This document shows, one piece after another, positions 1 to 7,422 of a stretch of DNA of 64,000 nt (its first letter is position 1; every line of letters begins with the position of its first letter). Source of the DNA: Bacteroides sp. (GTDB taxonomy: Bacteria > Bacteroidota > Bacteroidia > Bacteroidales > Bacteroidaceae); NCBI GenBank assembly GCA_021201335.1, contig JAJQFD010000023.1:1-64000 (forward strand). The letters are read 5' to 3'. The notes under the pieces were generated by a model. That model ran no database searches, had not been told where the DNA came from, and worked only from the letters and a program-made list of their open reading frames with translations. A program made the translations under genes and the position numbers.

Positions 1-1
1 T

Positions 2-364
2 AATATTATTGCAGACCCACGAAAAGACGGATTATCTGTAAACGCCAAATACACTTATAGGGTTATTTCAGATTATTGTATGTCCAAAGGCTTGAAACCA
101 CCAAAAACAAATGATAAAATACTTAATCATATTTATATGCACTTTGGCATTACAGAGGAAGAATTAATAGTAATGCTGAATCAAACCCCAGCTAAAAACC
201 ACAAACAGATATATAAAAGATTTTCTTTAAAGTACAATTTAGAAACTAAATGTAAGAAACTTCCTGAAAGGATAAGTAGCTTAAATTATTTCTCTAAAAT
301 TTTACTGGGAGAAAATATTCTCACAACAAAAGAAGCTAAACCAACATACCAACTGACATATTAG
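2..364 (+). CDS. Hypothetical protein, 5' end cut off by the window
   Basis: The reading frame is open from base 2, so the methionine at position 80 is probably internal and 120 C-terminal residues are visible. The visible part is basic and lysine-rich, has no membrane segment and matches no family I can name. A strong hairpin terminator follows the stop within 10 bases, so this is the last gene of its transcript. It lies in the island and may be an element function. Confidence 0.6.
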   Translation, partial: NIIADPRKDGLSVNAKYTYRVISDYCMSKGLKPPKTNDKILNHIYMHFGITEEELIVMLNQTPAKNHKQIYKRFSLKYNLETKCKKLPERISSLNYFSKILLGENILTTKEAKPTYQLTY

Positions 365-371
365 CTAGATG

Positions 372-402
372 AAAACTCCAGTCGTTTGAGCTGGAGTTTT
401 TA
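372..402 (+). terminator. Rho-independent terminator
   Basis: A perfect 10-bp stem, AAAACTCCAG paired with CTGGAGTTTT around a 9-base loop, runs into a T tract directly after the first gene. Confidence 0.85.
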
Positions 403-450
403 TTTGGAGAGATTTTAAATAAAAAAATTCGGATAATCCTCCATATAATC

Positions 451-2730
451 TTAAATAGATAAATATTCCTCTCTTGTTTTTAATTCTTCAATTAATTTTC
501 TTTTTTTCTCCTTACTAAATAACCTGTTATACATAAATACAATTAGTGTTCCAAGAAATCCCAATATACCAATATCCATTGTTATAAAAATCCCATTCTT
601 TAAGAAATCACTAGGCAAACTATCTATCCATTCTATCATTCTATAAATATAATTATATTCCCATTCATGGAAAAAAATATGAAAGAAGAAAAATAGAATT
701 ATTATAAAAACCAAAGGTATACATAAAATTCCAGCATTTTTCCATGAGTTTAGTTCTTTATTAATATAATTTTCTCGATTTTTATTTATGATAGCTTCTA
801 ACTGTTTAGTTTTATCTTCAACTTCTTTATCTTTTATCGAAATTTGTCTTTGCAATTCTTTATTTTGGGTATCAATAAATTGAAATTTTTCTTTAATTAC
901 ATTTAATTCTATCTGAGCATTGTTTATTAGTTCTTCAGTATATGATTTATGGCTTTCAAATTCAGTTGATAATTCACTATATTTTTTATTTATATTATTA
1001 TTATTCTCATTGAGAGAATTAGTAAATGTTTTAATAGATTCTTTTTCAGCAATTAAATTATCAATATCTAATTTTTGCGCTTTAATTTGTTCTTCCAATA
1101 AATTTTTTGCAATTTTTTTCGTGCTAATAAATATTTGTTCGGAAGTTGAATTTTTGTTTATGACTTTCTTGAATTGAGTTTCAACTAAACTATTTAAAAT
1201 ATACTCTTGTTGCTCTATCGTTTCTGTTAACTCCCCAATACCCGCAAGTACAATTTGAAGTTTTTGTCCATCGATTAATCGTTCATTATTCTTTAGATTC
1301 AAAAAACTAATAAAACTTTTATAGTCGTCGGATGTACAATTAAAATACCTCAAAAGAATTGTCATCCATTGACTAGGTAACAAGACAACAGGAGTAATAT
1401 TTTCTCGTTGGAAATCCCATCTTCTTAAACTTTGGTCTGTGGATATGAAAAAATATTTTGTATTAAAAATATTGGTATCATTGCCATTTCGTTTCGTTTC
1501 TACCCATAATACATTTTCAGAGTCTGCTTGAGCAGTATTAATATACTCAAGTTTTTCGCTTTGTTTAAAGGTACTTATACTCGATATATAATCATTTATA
1601 GTATGAGTGGTTTTTTCGTTTTTTAAATCATATGGAATTAAATTATCAATCTCTATGTTAAATTCTTTCCTTAAAGAGTCATATAAGTGAATAACTTCTG
1701 CAGAAAATAAATTAAGAGTAGTATTTACTTTACCTATACGCCACTTATGATAAAAACTAAAGATGTCTTTTTGAACCTCAACAGATTGGAATAGTCTTGA
1801 ATTTACTCTTGGCGAATTATATTCTTCCAATTTTCTGATATGACTATGGATTCCTTTACGAAATTCTTTATCTGTTGCTTTTGAAATAATAATAGTTTCG
1901 CCTGCATCAACAAATTTTTTTAGAAAAACTTTAGTTCTTTTTTCCCTTATTCCTCCATTAATCCCTAATGCACGGTAAATAATGTTTGTGTCTAAATAAA
2001 AATTTTTGTTCCGCAAATCTTTTAATTGAAGATTTTGCCCCCCATTCCTATTTGTTAACATGCAATATTCTAAAGCATAACTAGATATGTTAAATATAGC
2101 TTTATCTTTTTCAGGATTATCCCAATGAAGAAAATTATTTATTATTTCTTTTTCTTTTTCAGAATAAGCAGATGAATCTAAATTAATTAATGATTTAATT
2201 TCTTTTTTATTATCAAGGAGTTTTTGAAAGCTTTCAATATTTGTACAAAATAATTCATATAAAAAATTACCAATTATTTCATTTACATTTTTGAACGATT
2301 CAAATTCTTTTTGAAATTCATTTATAAAAAAGTCGATAGTTTTGTCTTTGACTTTTTCTGATAAACTTAAACGTCTTTTTTCTGTCAAAGAAATATTTAC
2401 AGTATCCCCTATAGGGTTTGTATGGAATTTATCAGTTTCGTGAGAAGTTATTTCTATAATATTTTGTTCACTGATTATTATACTATAAACATTTTGCGCA
2501 TAATCTATTATGTAATGAAGAGAATTTTCTTTTTTGTTAGATTCCAATAAAATAGACTCAATAATTTTTCTATGAATCGTTTTCAAACTCACCTCATAAT
2601 TATTATCTGCATATAAAACTGCTGCTAGTCTAAAAAGTTCAACCTGTTTATTATCCATTTTTATTGAGGTTAAATTATAAAAAGAATCGTTTAATATATT
2701 GTTTTTCGTTATTAAATTTACAAAAGACAA
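451..2730 (-). CDS. Membrane-anchored PIN-domain protein with coiled coil
   Basis: This 759-residue protein has an uncharacterised N-terminal region of about 240 residues. A PIN-type nuclease domain follows, with the expected acidic residues visible: D247 in FYLDTNIIYR, E289 in KEFRKG, D403 in AQADSENV and D432 in FFISTDQSL. A long charged coiled coil spans about 545-655, and two membrane helices lie near 667-688 and 713-734. PIN domains are metal-dependent ribonucleases, so a membrane-tethered RNase is likely; the target is unknown. It is a single-gene unit in the island next to a recombinase module, as many defence genes are. There is no antitoxin-like small gene beside it, which argues against an ordinary VapBC pair. 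Confidence 0.7.
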   Translation of the reverse strand: MSFVNLITKNNILNDSFYNLTSIKMDNKQVELFRLAAVLYADNNYEVSLKTIHRKIIESILLESNKKENSLHYIIDYAQNVYSIIISEQNIIEITSHETDKFHTNPIGDTVNISLTEKRRLSLSEKVKDKTIDFFINEFQKEFESFKNVNEIIGNFLYELFCTNIESFQKLLDNKKEIKSLINLDSSAYSEKEKEIINNFLHWDNPEKDKAIFNISSYALEYCMLTNRNGGQNLQLKDLRNKNFYLDTNIIYRALGINGGIREKRTKVFLKKFVDAGETIIISKATDKEFRKGIHSHIRKLEEYNSPRVNSRLFQSVEVQKDIFSFYHKWRIGKVNTTLNLFSAEVIHLYDSLRKEFNIEIDNLIPYDLKNEKTTHTINDYISSISTFKQSEKLEYINTAQADSENVLWVETKRNGNDTNIFNTKYFFISTDQSLRRWDFQRENITPVVLLPSQWMTILLRYFNCTSDDYKSFISFLNLKNNERLIDGQKLQIVLAGIGELTETIEQQEYILNSLVETQFKKVINKNSTSEQIFISTKKIAKNLLEEQIKAQKLDIDNLIAEKESIKTFTNSLNENNNNINKKYSELSTEFESHKSYTEELINNAQIELNVIKEKFQFIDTQNKELQRQISIKDKEVEDKTKQLEAIINKNRENYINKELNSWKNAGILCIPLVFIIILFFFFHIFFHEWEYNYIYRMIEWIDSLPSDFLKNGIFITMDIGILGFLGTLIVFMYNRLFSKEKKRKLIEELKTREEYLSI

Positions 2731-3223
2731 TAAAATTCAAAAATAATATTTTCTTATTTAATATATGACTAATTAATATTATTATTTCACACATTGGGTA
2801 AGATAATAGTTTGCCTTTTATATAAGTCAACCAATAAGACCAACCAGATGTCCGATTTGAGTAATGAGTTTAAAATTTCATTTATGAGTATTCCATAGTT
2901 GTTCGGAAAAGTTATTTTAAATATTGACTTCTTTATTTCAGAAAAATATAAATTCCTTATCTTCAATTATACTGATATAATAAATCCAAATATAGATTGT
3001 GGTTTATATGCACAGATATATACAGTCTTTATAATATACCCCCATCCCTTATTATTTAAAAGTGAGGATATATAAAATTCTACCATAATATCAAGCATAA
3101 ATAATTTTAATGAGTACAAATACTCGTGTACACCTACTCTGTATGACCCCTCCCGCAGCTTGACATCAAAAGAAAATATTCTAAACCTCTTTTTCTTTAA
3201 TTATTCACTAAAATAAATTAAGT
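2731..3223. other. AT-rich intergenic region, no gene seen
   Basis: About 490 bases separate the divergent PIN and DUF3871 genes. It is very AT-rich, has stops in all frames and contains only a small GAGTA/TACTC hairpin near 3112-3126. It presumably holds promoters for both genes, but I could not identify a convincing one. Confidence 0.5.
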
Positions 3224-4237
3224 ATGGAAGCTTTACAGATTATTACAAGCAATGGAAACAGAAGATTTGGTTATCTGCAAGAACAAGTAGAAACAGTTCA
3301 AGTATTACATGAATCCCCTAACAAAAAAGTAAATCACTTTATTGAAGCAAACACAAATGAAGTTGATTTGCAGCATTTAAAAACTGATTGTGTCGTTCCT
3401 GTCTTTAGCAAAGACAATGAAGTAACTATCTCACACCAAAACTTTATTGAAACGGTTTGGGAAGCTGCAAACACGTTCTTTTCTGGTGAATCAATAGATA
3501 ATCCAGATATTAGAGTATCCCATATTGTTAAGGGTCGAATACCAGAAGCAATACATAAACCAGTAAACCAATTACTAGAGAGCGATAAAACAATGTACTA
3601 TGAACGCATGATGTTCTGCTTTGAAGTTCCTACAATCTACGAAACCATAGAGGGAAACACATTAATTTCTATAGGCGGTGTTCGTGCCTATAACCATGAA
3701 AACCTATACAGTAAGAAAGGAACTGAAAGATTTAAAGTATTTATAGGATTTAAGAATCAGGTCTGCTGTAATATGTGTATATCTACTGATGGTTATAAAT
3801 CAGAGCTAAAAGTAATGAATATAAGTGATTTATATACTGCTGTTTTGAAAATGTTCAATACATACAATCCAGCAAAACATATTCATCTGATGCAAACCTT
3901 TAAAGATTCACATCTAACAGAACATCAATTTTGCCAATTATTAGGTAAAATGAGACTTTACCAATGTTTACCACAAGGTTATCAAAAGAGATTACCTAGA
4001 ATGCTGATGACGGATACACAGATAAATAATGTGGCAAAATCTTATATCTCTGATGAAACCTTTGGCAGCTTTAGTAATGAGTTAAGTATGTGGAAACTTT
4101 ATAATCTACTCACAGGTGCAAATAAGAGCAGCTACATTGATTCATTCCTTGACAGGTCTTTAAATGCTACAGAAATAGCAAACGGAATAAATCAGGCTTT
4201 ACACGGTAATCCGGAATATAGCTGGTTTATTGATTAA
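3224..4237 (+). CDS. DUF3871 family protein
   Basis: The 337-residue protein resembles the Bacteroidetes family DUF3871, recognised from the N-terminal pattern FIEANTNEVDLQHLK followed by PVFSKDNEVTISHQNFIE. I know of no biochemical function. Members are commonly found on mobile elements beside integrases and small unknown genes, as here. The sequence looks cytosolic, with no signal peptide or membrane segment, and has a cysteine pair in CCNMC near residue 185. It lies directly upstream of a short membrane protein and a compact recombinase, all on the same strand. Confidence 0.75.
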   Translation: MEALQIITSNGNRRFGYLQEQVETVQVLHESPNKKVNHFIEANTNEVDLQHLKTDCVVPVFSKDNEVTISHQNFIETVWEAANTFFSGESIDNPDIRVSHIVKGRIPEAIHKPVNQLLESDKTMYYERMMFCFEVPTIYETIEGNTLISIGGVRAYNHENLYSKKGTERFKVFIGFKNQVCCNMCISTDGYKSELKVMNISDLYTAVLKMFNTYNPAKHIHLMQTFKDSHLTEHQFCQLLGKMRLYQCLPQGYQKRLPRMLMTDTQINNVAKSYISDETFGSFSNELSMWKLYNLLTGANKSSYIDSFLDRSLNATEIANGINQALHGNPEYSWFID

Positions 4238-4276
4238 CTGTAATTTCAATAATTAACTATTTGAAGATTTACAATT

Positions 4277-4432
4277 ATGATATATAAGATATACATGGTT
4301 ATTATGTACATATTATTTGCTGTTTGCTTAGTTGTTTGTTTTCCTTTTGCTTTTGGCATAATGGCAGCTATAAAGGAAGCCCAACAAAAGCATTGGGAAG
4401 ATTATGTTAATGGACGAATAAAGAAACTATAA
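4277..4432 (+). CDS. Small single-pass membrane protein, 51 aa
   Basis: An ATG opens a 51-codon frame whose first half is one strongly hydrophobic helix (IMYILFAVCLVVCFPFAFG), followed by a polar, basic tail ending NGRIKKL. It starts 39 bases after the DUF3871 gene on the same strand and is followed by a hairpin terminator, so it is probably the last gene of that transcript. The family is not recognised. The hydrophobic-then-basic layout supports a real membrane protein. Confidence 0.5.
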   Translation: MIYKIYMVIMYILFAVCLVVCFPFAFGIMAAIKEAQQKHWEDYVNGRIKKL

Positions 4433-4489
4433 TCACTTATACTATAAATAAATAGGTTGCTATTAATCAACAAGTTACAACCTAGTCTA

Positions 4490-4524
4490 AAAAGTGGGTG
4501 CTGAATAGTATCCACTTTTATTTA
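4490..4524 (+). terminator. Probable terminator
   Basis: An 8-bp stem, AAAAGTGG paired with CCACTTTT around a 14-base loop, is followed by an AT-rich T tract downstream of the small membrane protein. Confidence 0.6.
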
Positions 4525-4549
4525 TTAACATACATAACTGAATATAATT

Positions 4550-5137
4550 ATGAGTAAGAAATACAGTAATACAACTTCTGATTTTCTACAATGGAATGAA
4601 GCTATGAATCTAATTCGGAATCTTTATAGAGACAAAAACTATAAAATGAGTTTATTAATAGCTTTAGGTTGCTTTTGGGGATTAAGAATCAGTGATATAC
4701 TTGCTTTAAGGTGGAATCAGATACTCAATGTGGATGAATTCACCATTCAGGAAAAGAAAACAGGTAAAAATCGTACTATTAGAATCAACTTACAGCTAAA
4801 GAAACATATTGCAGACTGTTACAAGCATATTAATCCTATTGGAAATAATTCTCCTATTTTGGTTAGTCAAATGGGAACGGTTTACAGTGTGCAACGTATT
4901 AATGTTATCCTGAAAGAGATAAAAGCAAAGTATAAGTTAACTATAAAGAACTTTAGTACGCATTCTCTTAGAAAAACCTTTGGCAGACAGGTATATAATC
5001 AAAATTCAGAGAATGCAGAACTTGCACTCGTTAAACTTATGGAGTTGTTTAATCATTCTTCTGTTTCAATAAGCAAAAAATACTTAGGATTAAGACAGGA
5101 TGAACTACTTACTACTTATGAATGCTTAACCTTTTAA
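4550..5137 (+). CDS. Compact tyrosine recombinase (catalytic domain only)
   Basis: At 195 residues this protein is essentially a bare tyrosine-recombinase catalytic domain. The visible residues are the first arginine in GLRISDIL (R46), a lysine in the KKTGKNR hairpin, HSLRKT supplying His and the second Arg, a histidine in FNHSS and the tyrosine nucleophile in KKYLGL. It lacks the N-terminal SAM-like core-binding and arm-binding domains of normal integrases. That size is typical of FimB/FimE-type DNA invertases, so inversion or resolution of a nearby site is plausible. A 155-bp nested inverted repeat begins about 115 bases downstream and is a candidate substrate, which is inference. Confidence 0.8.
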   Translation: MSKKYSNTTSDFLQWNEAMNLIRNLYRDKNYKMSLLIALGCFWGLRISDILALRWNQILNVDEFTIQEKKTGKNRTIRINLQLKKHIADCYKHINPIGNNSPILVSQMGTVYSVQRINVILKEIKAKYKLTIKNFSTHSLRKTFGRQVYNQNSENAELALVKLMELFNHSSVSISKKYLGLRQDELLTTYECLTF

Positions 5138-5251
5138 TAACAATAATCTTGCTAATTAAACGCTTATTCTTAACTTTGTGGCAATCTCTTAATACTTATA
5201 CAGGTTTGGAGAGGACATAATTTTAACGGAAGGCGTTTTGCATTATCCTTG

Positions 5252-5406
5252 TTCCTAAATATCGCCAATATTTGAACAATCACAGGGATATGCACAACGC
5301 CCGTGCTTTCGTTATATACCTATCTTTCTGATAGACTATATATCGTATGAGCACGGGCAACTTGTTGTGTATTTGTGATTGGGGTTGTTTGGCGATGACC
5401 TAGGAA
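5252..5406. repeat. Nested inverted repeat beside the compact recombinase
   Basis: Six blocks pair in order around a centre near 5327: TTCCTA/TAGGAA, ATCGCCAA/TTGGCGAT, CAATCACA/TGTGATTG, CACAAC/GTTGTG, GCCCGTGCT/AGCACGGGC and CTATC/GATAG. The internal spacers differ in length. CCCGTGCTTTC occurs directly at 5300-5310 and 5424-5434, and inverted (AGCACGGG) at 5350-5357. No open frame of note runs through it. It could be a structured RNA or a recombination site. Confidence 0.8.
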
Positions 5407-5623
5407 TGGATATATGACTTGTTCCCGTGCTTTCTTTTTGTATAATGGCTAACAGAGGGAACAGTTGGCAAGTAATACATTAATAAATATGGATATATAG
5501 TTTTTATTGTCAAATCACTTTCTTTAAATAATTATAGAAGTATGCAGTTTTGAACTGTGTTCCTCTTACTTCTTATTCTTTCATGTAGGCTTATAAGGAA
5601 CTAAAGCTGTAAATAAATGTTAC

Positions 5624-6040
5624 ATGGCAGCAATAATTTTAATATTAGGACTTATATTAGGTATAACCCTTGCTGTTGCATCTTATAAGAGTGATAAAGC
5701 TATGGGAAGAACACCAATGCAAATAAGAAAAAGTAATAAAGAAATTAATGAATATAATAATCAAACAGTAATTAATAAGGCTTTAGCTGTATCGAATATA
5801 ATGCAAACTGTAATAGATCAGGTGGAGATACTTCCTGCTCCTGTTGCTTCTGGAACATTGATGCATAGTTTTGAAGAGTTCACGAAATCATTAAATGAAC
5901 TTCAAATTATAACATCACAAGTACCATCAACCCTAAATATCCTCATTACAGTTGATGGGCAGAAAGTACCTGTGAAAAATATAATAACTGGTGCAGTTAT
6001 GTTTAAAGGAGAAATTAAAAGAAGGATTCAAGGTTTATAA
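5624..6040 (+). CDS. Hypothetical membrane-anchored protein
   Basis: The 138-residue protein begins with a hydrophobic helix (about residues 3-20, AIILILGLILGITLAVAS) that would anchor a soluble C-terminal part. No lipobox or recognised domain is visible. A second small gene starts 11 bases after its stop, so the two are probably co-transcribed. The long gap upstream is occupied by the nested inverted repeat. Confidence 0.55.
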   Translation: MAAIILILGLILGITLAVASYKSDKAMGRTPMQIRKSNKEINEYNNQTVINKALAVSNIMQTVIDQVEILPAPVASGTLMHSFEEFTKSLNELQIITSQVPSTLNILITVDGQKVPVKNIITGAVMFKGEIKRRIQGL

Positions 6041-6051
6041 ATTGATATATT

Positions 6052-6465
6052 ATGTTTGGATTTAAGAATAGTAAAGTCCTGTTTGATATAAATGATTTAA
6101 CAGGCGAATTTGGTATAAAACAATCAGAAATTGTCCAATATAGAATTAATAAAGGATTCACTGTTACTTCTCAAAATGGAATTGTTTCTGCACGTAAAAA
6201 GTATAAAGATATTGGAACAGTTATTATAAGTAACTTCTTCTATACTACAAAAATGGAATGCACAATAGGAGTTCAGTATAAAACAGAATACAATGCTTTA
6301 TTTGCAGCATTAACTCCACATTGTGAACGAGTAAAATTCGCAATTAATAATTTATCATATTCTGGTTACAAACTTCCAAATGGGGATTTTCTTCGAGATG
6401 CAAGTCAAGGAGGAATAGGTATAGAATTTAAAATATATCCAAAAGAAGAAGTAAATGTGAAATAG
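6052..6465 (+). CDS. Hypothetical protein
   Basis: The 137-residue protein has no signal peptide or membrane segment and matches no family I recognise. It mixes charged residues and aromatics as a small soluble protein would. It starts 11 bases after the preceding gene, which suggests an operon of two unknown island genes. Confidence 0.5.
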   Translation: MFGFKNSKVLFDINDLTGEFGIKQSEIVQYRINKGFTVTSQNGIVSARKKYKDIGTVIISNFFYTTKMECTIGVQYKTEYNALFAALTPHCERVKFAINNLSYSGYKLPNGDFLRDASQGGIGIEFKIYPKEEVNVK

Positions 6466-6570
6466 CAAATTGAACAATTAGATTGTATATGGCCTATAAT
6501 GTTCCTCCATATACTTAAAACTAATATCTGTCATTGAGGAACTGACAGAACAACAAAACTATTTATTACG

Positions 6571-6945
6571 ATGAAACAAATGAGATTATTAAGCTATTTA
6601 ATGATGGCAATGTTATGTATTACTTTTACAAATTGTTCTGACGATGACCAAGATGTATCCATAGTCGGAAAATGGGAATCTATAACAGATTATGAGTGTA
6701 CAGTTACTTTTAACAGTAATGGAACAGGTAATATAGTTGTGGTAGGATTTGAGAATGACCCTGAATATAGTGGCTCTTTTACATGGAAGATTGAAGGAGA
6801 TGAAATCATTACCAATAATGATTTGTTGTTCGATAGAGAAGATGCTAAATGCGTTATTCAAAAGCTAACGGAAACAGAACTTGAACTAAAATGGATGCCT
6901 GATGAGGGTGGTTCTGAAATTATGAAGTTCATAAGGATACAGTAA
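6571..6945 (+). CDS. Small lipoprotein, lipocalin-like
   Basis: The 124-residue precursor has a signal peptide ending in a lipobox with Cys22 (TNCSDDD). The acidic run after the cysteine is the Bacteroidetes surface-export type. The mature part opens with IVGKWESI and continues as short beta-strand-like stretches, the pattern of lipocalin-like lipoproteins of about 120 residues common in this phylum. The ligand is unknown. It is the last intact small gene of the island before the integrase. Confidence 0.65.
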   Translation: MKQMRLLSYLMMAMLCITFTNCSDDDQDVSIVGKWESITDYECTVTFNSNGTGNIVVVGFENDPEYSGSFTWKIEGDEIITNNDLLFDREDAKCVIQKLTETELELKWMPDEGGSEIMKFIRIQ

Positions 6946-7005
6946 ATTACTAATAAGGCAGCAGATGAGCAATTCATTTGCTGCTTATCAAACAAAAATC
7001 AAGCT

Positions 7006-7368
7006 ATGAAGAATGATATTGATGAAATTTACACTTATACATTTGAAGAGATTGTAAACAAGAAGAAACAGCCTGATGAAATAAAGCATACATTTATTTA
7101 AAGGTTTATCCATACAAGAAGCAGAGACAATAATACAGCATGTATTTTATAAAGCCAAAGAAAAAAGAAAAGTCCTACAGAAAAATCAAATATAGATATG
7201 CTATTGGGTTTCTTATGGCTAATAGGTGGGATGTTTGTAAATTTATTAATATATACTTTAGCTTCTGATAAAGATGAATATATGATTAGTTTGGGAACTA
7301 TTATTTATGGTGTTTTCATGTTTTTGAATGGTCTTTTTAACAGAATGATATTGCATTTTTCGAAGTGA
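7006..7368 (+). pseudogene. Decayed small two-helix membrane protein gene
   Basis: Three frame segments read as one protein. Frame 7006-7101 begins MKNDIDEIYTY and stops. The +1 frame continues from about 7091 to 7195 (LFKGLSIQEAETIIQHVFY). The first frame resumes near 7165 and runs to 7368 through MLLGFLWLIGGMFV and a second helix. The switches fall at a T/A-rich stretch near 7093-7102 and an A-rich run at 7161-7171 and cancel each other. It may be a decayed gene or carry two sequencing slips. Alternatively, 7198-7368 alone could be a 56-residue membrane protein. Confidence 0.5.
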
Positions 7369-7422
7369 AATTTCTTTTTAATTAAATTGAGATTGCAGGG
7401 AATAAATTAAAATTATTTACAT

